Source: Engraulis encrasicolus
Taxonomy: Eukaryota > Chordata > Actinopteri > Clupeiformes > Engraulidae
DNA: 64,000 bases
Assembly: GCF_034702125.1 (NCBI RefSeq)
Contig: NC_085875.1
Span: 22,704,116-22,768,115, forward strand
Direction of reading: 5' to 3'
Shown: positions 44,910-58,095 of the stretch, one piece after another
Position numbering within the stretch: the first letter of the stretch is position 1
Layout of the letters: each line of letters starts with the position of its first letter
Position numbers and translations under genes: made by a program
Notes under the pieces: model-generated
Database searches by the model: none
Told to the model about the DNA's origin: nothing
Seen by the model: the letters and a program-made list of their open reading frames with translations, nothing else

Positions 44910-47254
44910 ATCTGGTGAAAGTGGAAACTCATCGGAGGGTGTTTTAAGTGGATCCTCAAGGTAAACTAAACATAATAGATCAGAGAATGCCATGAACCTG
45001 TTGGTAGATCTTAATGATTTTGACCTGCTAAATCAGCATGGTGAAATGTCTTGAACCTTCTTGCCTGTTTCCTTGTTTGTAGTTATAGTTATGCCAGTGG
45101 AAGTGCCTGCGCGTCCTCATCTGCTACTGCTGATGGTCCGATGCTCTGGATGAAATGTGCCCTGGCAGCCTTCAGGAAGAGGGTGGCATGGCTTCTTCCC
45201 CGTCACTCGCCAGATGTTCACTCTTACATGTCTGACATTCACGCCGACAGCGACAAGCGTAGTGCCTGCCCTCGCTCCCGATCTGGAACCAGGACAGAGC
45301 CACGTCGTGGAATTCCATCCGTTCACGTAGAGGATTTCGGCCTGTTGCCAGATGTTCACTCTTACATGTCTGACATTCACGCCGACAGCGACAAGCGTAG
45401 TGCCTGCCCTCGCTCCCGATCTGGAACCAGGACAGAGCCACGTCGTGGAATTCCATCCGTTCACGTAGAGGATTTCAGCCTGTTGCCAGATGTTCACTCT
45501 TACATGTCTGACATTCACGCCGACAGCGACAAGCGTAGTGCCTGCCCTCGCTCCCGATCTGGAACCAGGACAGAGCCACGTCGTGGAATTCCATCCGTTC
45601 ACGTAGAGGATTTCGGCCTGTTGCCAGATGTTCGCTCTTACATGTCTGACATTCACGCCGACAGCGACAAGCGTAGTGCCTGCCCTCGCTCCCGATCTGG
45701 AACCAGGACAGAGCCACGTCGTGGAATTGAATCCGTTCACCTAGAGGATTTCGGCCTGTTGCTAGACAGACTGTTTTCCAATGAGGCCATTGATCGAGTT
45801 GTCCAAGAACTTGTTGGTCAGGTGCAGGTTGCGACGCAAGACGGTGGTCCATCTGGTGTCCCAGCAACAGTGACAGTTCCTGAGGCGGTGTACGCTAACA
45901 CCGAGCAGGCAATCAAGAACCTGCTCCGCCCGTATGTCACCCCGCTTGTGGTTTGCAATTCTCCAGGTACAACTGTCCCTAACATTGCAAGATTCACAGA
46001 ACTGCTCCTAGCAGAATTGGAAAACTGTCATTCTGCTGCTGTGCTTGGAGCTGAAGACGATGTTAGAGCCTCAACGTCGCACAGCGTGGACCAAAGCTGT
46101 CAGTCCAGGACCGCCAGCTTGAAGACAGACACGGAGACCCAGGAGTCTTCAAGCCAGAACGGACGCCAGCGCATGTTTGGTCTGTTCAGCCAGCTGATGG
46201 TCCATCAGGTCATGGACAAGATGCATGAGGATTCAGCAGCGCAACAAGAGCAGGAGAGCGTAAGAGGGTCTTCCACCGCTGCATCCTTGCTTCTCGGTGA
46301 CACTAAGGACTTCGGCTGCTTTGTCACTGTACTGCTGCTGAGGCTCCTGGCCAGAATGAGTGATGGATGCCCCTGCTGCGGCGCCAAGAGGCTGGACCAG
46401 GACCTGCTACAAAAGCTCATTGAGGACCTTCTGTTTGAGTTCACCAGTGACCCATGGTGCCCAAGCTTCGATGGTGACCTCAGCAACCAAACGATTCCGT
46501 CCATCTATAGGGCCATGGACGCAGTTTGGCTCAGACTGCTGAAGCAGTTTGGCTCAGACGCCATCCTGTGGAGGGCCGTCGATACACAGGATAACTCATT
46601 TGACGCAACCTTATTGGCGGAATTACGAAAGGAACTGTTGACCCAGCGTAACGTAGAAGATCCTGCTGAACCGTCCACCCAAAGTGACTCGCCGTCCCTC
46701 AGCCCCGTGCCTGAACCGTCCACCCAAAGTGACTTGCCGTCCCTCAGCCCCGTGCCTGAGGTCACCTCTGGACAAACAGCTAGAAAAGCCAGAAGTAAAC
46801 TCAAGGTATGAAAAATGAGCCAAGACAACACCACATATGACATTATTGGGTTTATATAGCTATGTATTTATTGTTTTAACATTATGAGCGTAAAAGGTAA
46901 TGGACTTACATGCCTTTAAATGACAAGGTTTTCCCCTCTGGTCCTACGTAGATCTTTAAGATACGCAGCAGTGCAAAGATTGCACCAACTAAGGATGCTT
47001 CTGACAAGGGTAAGGGACCTTACGATTGTCATTACACGACTGTCTTGATTCCCCTTTGTTTTTGATTTTGAATTCTTATTCTCATTTCTTCGTCTCCCAA
47101 AGGGCTGGAGTCAGAGGCAACCGTCACTCGTGCCCTATCGGATGAGGGTATTGCTGCCGCACCTTCTGGTGACAGGAAGGAGCCGCGCAGACGGCCCTGG
47201 TACAAGAAGATCTTCCTCAGGCTCAGCTGTTTTGGAGGCCCAGCTGAGATCTGA
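44910..47254 (+). CDS. Unrecognised multi-exon repeat protein, copy 3: exons 5-8
   Basis: Exon 5 44910-44960, exon 6 45083-46805, exon 7 46952-47009, exon 8 47103-47254 (TGA). Offset from copy 1 is 43689 throughout, so no indel disturbs the exons. The predicted full protein is 787 residues. The repeat units differ from copies 1 and 2: unit 1 ends VHVEDFG, unit 3 has IPSVHVEDFG, unit 4 begins PDVRSYMSD. C-terminal helical regions match copy 2 (KQFGSDA, AELRKELL). Downstream it shares the hAT insertion with copy 1. Unrecognised family; no enzymatic motif seen. Confidence 0.75.
45210..45761 (+). repeat. Four 138-bp coding tandem repeats in exon 6, copy 3
   Basis: Same count and period as in the other copies but a different arrangement of unit variants, suggesting exchange between units. 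Confidence 0.95.
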
Positions 47255-47352
47255 CCTGTCCAGCCCACCACCTATACCCTTACACCCCATCCTAACCCAA
47301 GCCTTCACCCCTACCCAACTCCCCAACTTGTTTACCATATCCACCCATCCTA

Positions 47353-47353
<1 letters not shown>

Positions 47354-47426
<73 letters not shown>
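47354..47426. repeat. CA microsatellite, 3' flank of gene copy 3
   Basis: (CA)n; partners at 3665-3692 and 26854-26935 differ in length. Confidence 0.9.
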
Positions 47427-47427
<1 letters not shown>

Positions 47428-47462
47428 ACCTATGCCAGCCACATCACAAGGCTGCCCATCAC

Positions 47463-49783
47463 CAGGGGCGGAGCTACAGGGGTGGCTAGGGGGGCATTTG
47501 ACCCCCCTGAAATCTGATTGGCTACCCCAGGTGCTCCCCCAGAAAATGGACAGGAGCCCCGCCCACTCGCGTTACACGAGGCACATAGATCGCCTGCAAA
47601 TCGCTATCGCGAGTGAAGAAACAGAGCCATACAGAGAACAGAGTTATGCGATTGGAGGACCAGGAATTAAATTGCAGCCCCGCCTTTCAGCGAGATAAGG
47701 TTGTTCCTAAAGCGGCTGTCTTCCCATAGACTCAACATAGAACCACCACATTAACAGCCAAAAATAAGGACTAACAAACTACACTGCGGGGTAATCACCA
47801 TAAATATGTAAACTATCAACTGTCTCGGTGGTGATAATCACAACAGTTTTACCACCTGTGATGTTTATCTGAAGTTATTACTACGAACAGCAAATCTTGT
47901 CATATTCCCTGCATTGCATCGCATTGCATTTGCTGTGTGCTACGCCCACTACTAGGAACCAACATTCGCAACGCTGAGCAGTACTGAGAAGCTAAAACAG
48001 CTAATTTTGCTAATGAGGAAGTCGGCCCTAGCAGACAGCGGAGATCGCCTGACTCTGTTCTCTGTATGGCTCTGTGAAGAAAGGATAACCATTTTTCCCA
48101 CACACATTTCGATGCAAGTCTGTGTACACACCACCCTCGTGAATTTACAGTAGGCATATGGGGTACCATTCGAAAGCTTAGAATCCCCTCTGTCTAGTGG
48201 TATGCATGGCAACTCTCTGTCTTGTACGTCCAGAAGAAGAAAAGCCTTAGAGAAAAAAAACTGCTTATTTCAGTCCAGATTCATTTCGTTTTCCTTTTGG
48301 AAAGTTAGCTGTCTGCCATTTAAGATTTTTCAGTACTAGGCCTATATATTGCTCTATTGCCCATGTGATAAATAAATAGATTCGTTTTTGGTGGTAAATG
48401 AAAGTAGCTTCATGATTAATTCATGTGAATTCAACTCAAACCTCATGTCTAAAGTCCAAATATTCACTGGCATAATACTAATTGCTGTGTTTGTGTTGGA
48501 ATAGACTAGATGCTAATGAGTATTTTAAAAGAATGTCCTTACAGCACCTTCGATAGCATTGTTATATGTGTGAATTGTAGCAAGCTCTTAGAAGCATCGC
48601 CACATTACAGTGACTGGATTTTATGGAAGTAACTCTGAAATCTGAAGTCTGAGTTCAGACTTAAATTATTGATGGGAAATTTGAAATTACATAAAAACAC
48701 AGATGGTAGAAAATAATTTGATTAACCCTAAGCATTGATTGATTGACACCTAAGCATTCATTTCCTTTCAACTTCAAAGTCTGATGCAGAAACATTCATG
48801 TTCATTTCTGAGAATTCTGTAGAAACGTTGACAATCTGCAATAATGGGCATCAGTGAAACACTTATCCTTATCATCTCACATCACTATATGATTCTCACA
48901 TACATAAACACAGATAGCCTACAGGTGTACACACCTGTCAGTGTATTCCAATGGCGTAGCACCCAGGTATTAGCATTTTCCTTCCAAAAAAAGCAGCCCT
49001 TCATATCATACTTTTCTCAAAAACTTGTTTCCCACATTTCTGGCACATCTTTGGAGAAAAAAGAGTAGCCTACATATTAAATTATTACCTCTACAATGGT
49101 TAAAGTGTATTCAGAAAAGACAGAAAGCAGTTAATAAAAATGGCCATGTTTTACTTGAAATGTGATATTTTCTATATTAATACTATTTTCTATCCGGAAA
49201 TGTGTGGTGTTGGGATATGTCATTTGAGTTAGGTTCAGTCAATGTAAGGCACATAGCTCTTTGTAAATCTTGCCATTTGCAATGCAATGGGTTTCTGAGG
49301 GTCAAAAAAACATCACAAATCACCAAAAGACATAAATTGTGACTGATTACTCTTTGACATAATCGGAGACCTAAAACTTAAGGGTGCAGTTATAGGGTGC
49401 ACTTTAGAAGGGATTCAGTGACAGTACCTTACAACAGGTGTTAGGGTTGCCAAATGTGACCAATGATTACCAACCCAAAAATACTCAAAAGAATGCCTTA
49501 AAACTAAAATCCTGCCAAATTTACACAGAAGTCTTCATTTATATGACCACAAATTTACAGAATACCTGCCCAAAGCCCTTTTTTAACCCATAGATGACAA
49601 TCGGAAACCGCTCAATCTGGTACCAGTGACGGGTGTCATAAGAACCCGGGAATATCATTCTCTTTAGGCCTATCTATTCTATAGTGTTTGAGTGTTTTTT
49701 TCTTTGTGTAAGAGTATGCCCCTGTGAAATTCATGTGGCTACCCCATTGCCCCCCCAATAATACATGTCTGGTTCCGCCACTG
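47463..49783. mobile_element. hAT-superfamily element, non-autonomous, without nested insertion
   Basis: Ends CAGGGGCGGAGCTAC and, reversed, CAGTGGCGGAACCAG; target duplication CCCATCAC at 47455-47462 and 49784-49791. Same site and family member as 3730-10245 but only 2.3 kb, since the nested hAT is absent. No transposase frame. Confidence 0.92.
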
Positions 49784-50745
49784 CCCATCACAGCCCATAC
49801 AGAGCAAAACCATTTGTTTTCACTTCACTGTTAAGAAAAGGCCTTAACCCACTCACCCATTGTGTCCCACACAAGTTTGCAGGAGTTGACGCAAACTGAT
49901 TATAGCTATGAGTTTGGACCATTTTGTCCTGAGAGGCCATGCCCCTATGCATCGCAAATACACCCTACTTCAAGGATTATTTCTACCTGCTTTCTGTCCA
50001 CAATCCCGAGGCACACCGTCAGAAGTGTCCAGAACACATCCTCAGAGCCAGGGGTGCCGACAGAGGGGGCCTGTATTGGGCTGGGGGGGCCCTTTCAGAT
50101 GACGTTGTCCTGGGCCAAGCCAAAGCTGTCAGCGGCCCTGCTCAGAGCTTGTGAACCACTCTTTCATCATGCTTGAGTCCTGGACTGTGTGAATGTGCAT
50201 AGCAACATTGCTTGGGAAGAGCGGTCCAACCAGGGAAGCTGATAGGGAGCAACAAACAGATCACTTGTCCTGTGCTCAGGGAGAAAGGGGAGGCTAAGAA
50301 CTGGGTCCTCATGACATCGCATGTATTGGGTGGGGGGTCCCTTTTACATGACTTTGTCCTGGGTCCAGCCAAGAATGTCAGCAGGCCTGGGTCCAACAGC
50401 GCTGGTGACTGCTCTGCCCTGATGTGCTGTGCTGTGCCGAGTCGTTAGGAAATGGAACGGCCATTCAGGGTGCCAAGGACTGACTCCAGCTGCAGGTCAC
50501 GATTGGGATGCATCATGCAGTCTAGTTGGTGGTGTGCAGGGGCACCACAATGTCAGGCTGTATTCTGTTGGCTGTACCTGCAGTCTGACCTTCACTGGGA
50601 AGTAGAGAATGTCCTCGGCCACCGGTAGCAGCGTTCTTTTGCATAGACGGAGAGACAGCGTAGGCACCAAAGTCGGGGTCTGCCAAACGTCCTTTGTATT
50701 CTCCAGAGTGATAGCTGTGATCCAGTCTTTTGTGGCAGAGGCTGC
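49784..50745. other. 3' flank of gene copy 3
   Basis: Colinear with 26965-27933 apart from small indels (GGGGTGCCGACAG shared with copy 1). No gene seen; the short frames here are not conserved in phase across units. Confidence 0.55.
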
Positions 50746-51348
50746 ATTTCAGGGATGGGCAACTGGAGGCCCGGGAGCCCGCCTCCTCACTCGGTGTGGC
50801 CCGTAGATAATACATAGTTTAACAAAAAATGAACAGATTTTTCCACTTGATTAATTTCACTAGTGAATCGATTCCTCACACCAAATCAGCAAAACTAGAA
50901 ACATTGCCAAACCCAACATGGTTTGCTTTTAGTGAGCAGTAAGGCTAAGGATGCATTGAATGCAGTATGGTTGGCCCACCCCAAGCTAATGGAATGCACT
51001 CCAGCTGACAATTCGTCAATGTTCTACACTTTCTTCTTTTATATCCAAGCAAAGACCCCCAGCATGTTTATCACAACACTCCACCAGCACTTCGACGTCC
51101 TTTAATTATTATTTAATTGTCATTTTATTTTATATACATATGTATTCTACTTTATCCTTGTATAACTATTTTTATTTTTATTTTAATCAATCTCCTATTT
51201 TAGTTGTGATGTATAAATTCATTGATGCTTTGTTATTACTTTTTCAACTTTTATTACTGTAAACTGTTATTAATGTAAAGTGAACTTGGTGTCTTGAAAT
51301 GCTCTTAAAATAAAATGTATTATTATTATTATTATTATGATGATGATG

Positions 51349-51400
<52 letters not shown>
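50746..51400. other. Intergenic repeat fragments and ATT microsatellite
   Basis: Colinear with 28318-29422 minus the MITE. Empty MITE site near 51138. (ATT)n at about 51317-51400. Confidence 0.5.
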
Positions 51401-51613
51401 GTGCCCCACACTTCACTCTTCAATATACCCTGTAGATTTCCATGCCACGTTTTGGTGTTAACTCACCAGTTTAATTCTAACTCAACAGAAATAAAACCCC
51501 ACTCATTTTCAATGGGGTTTCATTTCTGGTGATTTAGAATTAAACTGGTGAGTTAGCGCCAAAACGTGGCATGGAAATCTACATGGTATATTGAAGAGTG
51601 AAGTGTGGGGCAC
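51401..51613. repeat. 213-bp hairpin element, paralogue of 29423-29635
   Basis: Same ends and length; near-identical sequence. Confidence 0.88.
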
Positions 51614-51950
51614 CAGGTCAACAAACAAGAACAGCTGACAGCAAAGCATCAAGGATATCTGGGCTTCCATAACTCCCATGCACTGTTTTTGCCATTGACT
51701 TCAATGTTAAACGCATCATGGCCGTTATTAAGACAGAGAGAGTCCTAACCAAGTATTGAACATTGCATGTTATGTAGAAAGTACCAAATTTCAACTGATT
51801 TAATGTGACCCGAATTTTGATGAAGAAAAATTTGATTTCATGTGCATGTGTGTGTGTGTGGGTGCATGTGTGTGTGTGGGTGGCATTTCCCAAAAGACTG
51901 ATAGAACTACATATCAAACCAAAGACAAAGGATATAATGACATGATAAAA

Positions 51951-53423
51951 CAAGTCCGACAGGCGGACAACAGATGCGTCCGTCTATGCCCGTTCTGAAC
52001 CTTTTTTGCCCAAACGCCCCCTTGGCCTCCTCATAACCTGTCAAGGCAATTTATCAATAAGCCTACCATGTACTGTATAAGCCTGGATTTGAAAAAGTAC
52101 CATAGGATTTCAACAGTGTTGGGCAATTTACTGAAAAACTGTAATGCATTGCTGATTACATGTTACTGTCTTTTCAAAATAATCCCTTACACTACATTTA
52201 GCAATGTGGGGACCTAAGGCGAATTTAGCTAGGGGGGCCATCGGTCCATCCCATATCACATTTTTTTTTAACATAAAATCTCTATTTTTGTTAGGCTATT
52301 TTTTTTTTAATCACGATTTTTTATTTTTAAAAAAATAATAATTACAAACATAAAAAAACAGGCAAACATTACAACCCTTTCTGGACAGATTTCAATGAAT
52401 AGGCTATTTGCAATTTTACATAGGCCTACATTAAATAAACTAAAATGTGAAATTCTCTTTTCACTTTAATATGAGAGCAGTGATGTCCCCCCCTCACTGA
52501 AGTGTTATTTCATGTGTGTGCATGATGCTGTCACCTATTTGAAGTGACGTTGATGTTGGATTTCATGGAATACTTTTAAATGCCGCTTTGGGAAGAAAAC
52601 AGAGTAGGCGACAGGTGAACTGTCTTTCTGTCAAAACAGTGGTTTGCAGGCGTTTGCGTTTTCACGTGGATATTGTCTTCGTGGACCGTAACAGACAAAC
52701 AGTAAGTTCCATAAACTAATCAATGAGACATTGGCTACGTGTACATGATGTTTTGAAGTCCGATTTAATAAATGCGATTTAAATAGATCGGATTAAGAGT
52801 TATTTTGCGATGTGTATACATGGCACTTTCACTTAAATGCGATTAAACGTCTGGGGAAAATAAAGCATTGCGATTGGACTGAGGACGCACGTGCTGAGCG
52901 AGCCAAATAAGGCACGGGGGCGTGGTTCAATGCCACCGAGATGCAGGTCATCTTCCCCACGAAAATCGTTGCCTCAGGCGGACTGAAATCACAACATTTC
53001 CCCCTTTCTCCCTGGATCATTTACAATGCTACATTAGCTACCCTGTTAGCATAGAAAAACGAGTGGTCAAATGGTAATGTGGAGTAACTTTGTTGTGCTT
53101 CATTACTTCGTGGGGCACTTTTACATCAATATATGGAAGCCACAACATTTATAGTCGCTTAGGGACTTTAAATTAAGCAAAACTTTCATGTGAAAATCAA
53201 CAGGAAGTGCCGCCATGTTTTTCTCACTGGCATTGCACGCATGAGCTCCAGGCCAAAACTGAGCGACTGCCACCTTGTGGACACAAGAGGGAATCACAAG
53301 AGGGGGAATCACAAGAGGGAATCACAATTCAGAAACGCATCACGGGAGGGCGGACGGACGGACGGACGGACGGACGGACGGACGGACACCAAAGCCTCTT
53401 ATAGAGATGCGTGGGACGCATCT
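51951..53423. mobile_element. 1.5-kb insertion specific to unit 2
   Basis: Unit 1 reads CATGATAAAAAATGATTCAC near 30180; here about 1.47 kb intervenes. AGATGCGTCC near the left (51972) and GGACGCATCT at the right end suggest inverted ends. It includes (GGAC)n at about 53347-53388 and A/T-rich sequence. No protein recognised. Class not assigned. Confidence 0.55.
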
Positions 53424-53527
53424 AAAAATATTCACTTCTTTTCTGCTAACTGAACCACACCGATCTCCTCAGCTTGTACTTGGTCTCTGATTCTGACTCA
53501 CACTTACAGCAGCTGCCACTCTTGAAC

Positions 53528-53970
53528 ATGGCGCCACATCTCTTCACCCACCTGCTACCAATACCACTGTTAGTTAAAGGTGAACATGTTTTACAATGGC
53601 AATATTGCTTTTTAGTTGTATTGTTGTATTACATATCATAATTATGTAATGTCAACATCTTGTGCCTGTCATTCAACAGGAGAAGCTGAACAGAATCCTA
53701 CCGAGCTGATAAAAATAAAAAGACCAGCGTGCACACATGAATGGCCAAAATGCAGGCTGTAACTTGATGGCTTGGTATAAGCAAGTGCTTGAAAAGTCTG
53801 GCCTTGAACTGATTGGATATGTGTTTCATGATTTAGTAACAACTGAGAAAAAATATGAAAACTATCTCACTATCATTGGGTATGGGAATGACAGCACACC
53901 TCAGCTTCTCAATCCCCTTAGACCTGAGGACAGTGCTGTGTATTTCTGCAGCTCTGCAATCATAGGAGGG
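53528..53970 (+). pseudogene. T-cell receptor V segment type A, unit 2 (frameshifted, no RSS)
   Basis: Leader exon 53528-53579 (MAPHLFTHLLPIPLLVK); V exon from 53680. As in unit 1, the frame of the leader and first cysteine (ACTHEW) differs from the WYKQ...YFCSS frame, so a shared frameshift near 53740 breaks the segment. The rest is full length: NLMAWYKQ, LELIGY, RPEDSAVYFCSS. No heptamer/nonamer pair follows; CACAAGA after GAGTCG is not a usable heptamer. An ATG inside the V exon keeps a 124-codon frame open, but it lacks the leader and the first cysteine strand. Confidence 0.8.
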
Positions 53971-56073
53971 CGAGTCGCACAAGACTACGTACGAGTGCAT
54001 CTTAATATGCGACCTTGCCTCCTCCACTTGCCTCCTCCACTCGCTTCTTGTCATGATGACATCACTGACAACAGCATTATATTTCAATATCTTGCAAAAG
54101 CTCAATTGTAGAGTCTTTTTCTCGTTTGCAATTGGGATGGTGAATGAAAAACAGTCCCTCAAAAGTTGTTGTGGCTAGGCTGACAGCTGGGAAACTTTAT
54201 CGTTTTCTCCACGGAGGAGGTGCCAGGAGGCGGGGCGAGGAGACAAGCGCAAGTGGAGGAGACGCACTCTACAAGTCTCTTCTCAGCTTGATAATGACCC
54301 CACAAGCAGGGCTTTGAACCAGAATTTTCCAATTGGTTCGTTCCAAACAGAAACCGAAATTTAACATTTCTGGTTTTGTGTTCCACCATTAGACGTTCCC
54401 AAACCAGTTAGAACAAAACAAATTTGTTCCCAGAACGGTTAATTATGCCCCCTTGTCAGCTGTTAAACAAATGGCTATGAAATGATATCTCATCCAGCTT
54501 AAACCAAATGTAATACTATTATAGCAAAGGATTTTCAACACATACATCAACAACATTATAAAGTCACGTGGCAAAGCCCCGCATCAAAATCCCAAATCGT
54601 TGAGGAAGAAAATTTAAAAAATGTATTAATCGGTTACCATTATTTTTTTTATTAATTAGTGTTTCTTTTCTGGAACGTGAAAAAAAGTTTCTGCTTTCAT
54701 TTCAGTTCCACGTAAAATGGAAAAAGTTCCTGGATTTTGTTTTTCGTTCCTTGAACCAGATCAACCTCCCCCCCCCCCCCCCCCCATACCTTACAGAACA
54801 AAAAGAGTAATACCAGTAGTAAGCTTAACTAAATAGCATCAAGAACAATACTTGTTTTGCATCAAATGGATTTCTGGTTCTTTTTGACAGGCAACCAACA
54901 CATCAGATTGAGTCGCATGAAAGTAGCTTGACTGTGTGGTGTGTTGGATGTGATGGTGGTGGTGCCCCCAACCCCAGATGAGAGGGAGGTTATCAATGTG
55001 TTTGAATTGTAATATGGAATTGAAATGCCAGGAGAGTGATACAGTACATTTGCATGTAAAATGCATGTGTAGACAATAGGCCTACCAAGGAGGTCTGCAT
55101 TGATAGCCTATCTACACTACCTACAGCATCACAAAGCATGTCAGCATAACAATTTTAATAAGCTACACATTTGTGCTGTCTATGATTCCGAACCAATTTC
55201 ATTTCTGGACTGGAAATAGTGGTGCATTTGTAAGTAGGAGAATGAGAAGGGGGGTATCTATGTGTTTGAACCGGAGGGACAGGGTGAGAGAAAGGGAGAA
55301 TAATATACAAAATATAGTAAGCCTCACTTGTCTGCAATATCACTCAGCATGAAAACATGCTGTGCATGGTTCTGTGTATCATGATTCATGTAGGCCTGTC
55401 ATTCTGGTCTGGAAACAATGTTTTTTTTAAAGATTACAACAAGCAGGTAATTCATTCAAGTGGATGGAAGGACATATGGCAGCTAAAATTGTTTTAAACA
55501 TTGCACCAGTCTTACTTTATATTGCTTGGATTTCATTGCTTGGCATACTTGGCTAATGTTAGCATGCTAACTAGCGATTTCTCAGATCAAAAACAAAGCT
55601 CTTTTTCCCTCTAATTCCAAACAGTAGCCTCATAACTATTAGGCTTTCCATAATCACAAACGGTTGCTGATTAAATAACAAGTCCAAAACAACCTCTGCA
55701 ACTCCTGCATCATGCAATGACTGGTTTAATGAGAACATAACAATTCTCCACCCAGCAGAGCAGCACCAGAGAAATTGGCAGCACTGTTCTGTCTGCGCTT
55801 CCCTCTGTCTCTCCAGTGAGTCTCCAAATTCAAAATAGATCGCACGCTGTCACTCATCCCGCCCCCTTTCTCAGGACTGTCTGTTTATTGGTTCACAGAC
55901 TTCCCAGAGACAGTTGAAAGCGATATTACTATTGGCTGAGGGGCTTTTTTTGCCGTGAGGAGCGCTTTCGCCACGCTTTGTTAATTTCGACTTCATAAAA
56001 AAACCTCCATATCGCAAAATTACGCATCGGAGAGCGCCATTTCGGCGCTCCTTCTTCACATGGCGCTCTAGGC
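53971..56073. other. Repeat-rich spacer
   Basis: Contains CAGGGCTTTGAACCAGA (about 54307), like a hAT end, TTCCTGGATTTTG-type sequence, poly-C at about 54769-54785, then A/T-rich DNA. No gene found. The 5' half of V segment B expected here is missing. Confidence 0.45.
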
Positions 56074-56433
56074 CAGTGGTTCCCAACCTATGGGTCGGGA
56101 CCCCCCTTATGGGTCGCCAAAGATCCACAGGGGGTCGCGGAGCCCTCTTGATTTTAAGGGGTTTCGTTTTAAATATATATAGCCCATGTTGAATAAAAGA
56201 CAAAGCATTTAACTAATAAATGCATAGACGCAACAAATTGTAAGTGCTACATTAAACATTTATTCTATATTTGACCAAAGACGAATTGAGGAATAAAATA
56301 ACTAAAATAAGTTTTCGCAGGAAACGGAGGGCATCTTGTGACTCCGTCTCGTGCGGGCGCTCGCGTGGTTGGGTCACGAAAGCTTACAATAGTAAAAACA
56401 TGGGTCCCTTAAGAAAAAGGTTGGGAACCACTG
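56074..56433. mobile_element. hAT MITE with CAGTGGTTCCCAACC ends
   Basis: The ends CAGTGGTTCCCAACC and GGTTGGGAACCACTG are inverted repeats; the 8-base duplication CTCTAGGC lies at 56066-56073 and 56434-56441. It sits inside another hAT-like end (reversed, CAGGGCGGTTTTAAGC at 56477). Confidence 0.92.
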
Positions 56434-56477
56434 CTCTAGGCGACCGCCTAGCCGGCCTATGCTTAAAACCGCCCTGG

Positions 56478-56668
56478 GTACCAACAGAAGGAAGGAGACA
56501 CAGCTATGAAACTTATTGGCCGTATGTCCTACACAAAGGACTATATGGAAGAAGACTGGGGAGCCTCTTTCAAGGTGGAGGAAGATGGTGAAAAAGAATC
56601 AAATCTGATATTGAGCTCAAGTCAAGCTGCGTTCAGTGCTCTGTATTTCTGTGCAGCTTATATGTATG
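56478..56668 (+). pseudogene. T-cell receptor V segment type B, unit 2 (5' half lost)
   Basis: The sequence resumes at GGTACCAACAGAAGG in framework 2 and runs to YFCAAY; leader, first cysteine strand and CDR1 are missing, replaced by hAT-type sequence ending AAAACCGCCCTG. The frame after the break is open. The following RSS has an abnormal 27-base spacer. Not functional. Confidence 0.85.
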
Positions 56669-56711
56669 CACAGTAGAAGCCTACAAGTCCTCATGCCGTG
56701 TGACAAAAACT
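56669..56711 (+). other. Degenerate RSS of V segment B, unit 2
   Basis: Heptamer CACAGTA and nonamer ACAAAAACT are kept, but the spacer is 27 bases because of a 5-base insertion relative to unit 1. Confidence 0.8.
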
Positions 56712-56865
56712 CCATCTAGCTTCATAAAGGAAACGCATGTGGTCGTATGGTGCTCTGATCACCTTGCGGTTCAAGGTGGTAAACCACAGCTGACTTAATT
56801 ATGCCTGTTTTATTCTATTTACATAGGCTGCATTACACACACACACACACACACACGCACGCACG

Positions 56866-56907
<42 letters not shown>

Positions 56908-57108
56908 TTAAGATTATTATTTTGCAGTAACACACTAAGACACATGAACAACTGTTTGCATAATCTATTTCAATGTAGGCCTACTTTCAAATCGATTCAA
57001 ATGATTTCAAGCTGGGAAATGTTCCTCTGAGCCTGTAGTATACGTAATGTTTCCTCCTCTTTCTGACAGATCTCTTCCCCTCCCGTGATTAGCAGGCACT
57101 CTACTGTC

Positions 57109-57645
57109 ATGCTGTGGCCTAACAACATGGCTAATGCCCTCTTTATCCTGCTGGCTGTGATAACCCTTTGGGAGACAGGTTTTTATTTCATACATCTTAT
57201 TTATAATATAATATAATATAATATAATATAATATAATATAATATATAAAATAATATCATAATATACAGTAATTACTGAGTAGGCCCTTATTTACAGATTT
57301 TTTTTTTTTTTTTAAAACATACAATTTCAGGGGGGGTCTCTACAGCATTTGCCAACAACCTCCAGGTTTATCAGGAACCCCGGCATGCTTTCAAGAAAGC
57401 CGGCGAGAGCATTCACCTCACCTGCAGTCATAAAAATCCCAATTACGAAATATTACTGTGGTATCAGCAGCTGCCTTCAGACACAGCTCTCAATCTGGTC
57501 GGATTTGTACGTTTTAAATTGTCAACGATGGAAATGGCCGGAGAGAACTTTAATATAAGTGGTGACGGGGAGAAGGAGTCTGTGTTGCGTCTAGCCAGGC
57601 TCACTCAGGCGCAGTCGGCTGTGTACCTCTGCGCTGCCAGTGATA
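57109..57645 (+). CDS. T-cell receptor V segment type C, unit 2 (TRBV-like, apparently functional)
   Basis: Leader exon 57109-57178 (MLWPNNMANALFILLAVITL); V exon 57331-57645 after ACAATTTCAG, phase 1. No ATG lies upstream in the exon frame, so a plain ORF search misses it. The domain has LTCSHKN, LLWYQQ, NISGDGEKESVLRL and YLCAAS. It differs from the unit-1 copy at a few sites (LRWYQQ to LLWYQQ, ALILVG to ALNLVG, KLPTM to KLSTM). The intron is short and lacks the LINE. Followed by a canonical RSS. Likely usable by recombination. Confidence 0.87.
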
Positions 57646-57683
57646 CACAGTGCAGCTGTTTCCTCCACCCCTCTACAGAAACT
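57646..57683 (+). other. Recombination signal sequence (23-type) of V segment C, unit 2
   Basis: CACAGTG, 22-base spacer, ACAGAAACT; identical to unit 1. Confidence 0.88.
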
Positions 57684-57996
57684 TCAAAGACGTGAACTCT
57701 ACCATACCAGAAATATGGAAACTGAATAGCAATGTAAATAAAATAATTGAAACTGAATGAGGTGTCATCAAGTGAAGAGAAAATCCGAAGTGCTCAGGGA
57801 ATTGTTCATAAAAATCTTGAAGGTGCTCTTTGGTGTTGGGGAAAAAAACAATATCTTGTCAAAAAAGGGAGTGCAAGGCACTCTTCTTGTGGGAAAATAT
57901 TAAAAAGCCTTTATTGAAACATGGCTAATAAAAAAACATGGGAACAGAGACCCACGCGTTTCGGCGCAAGCCTTCTTCAGGGTGAATGAGGTGTGC

Positions 57997-58095
<99 letters not shown>

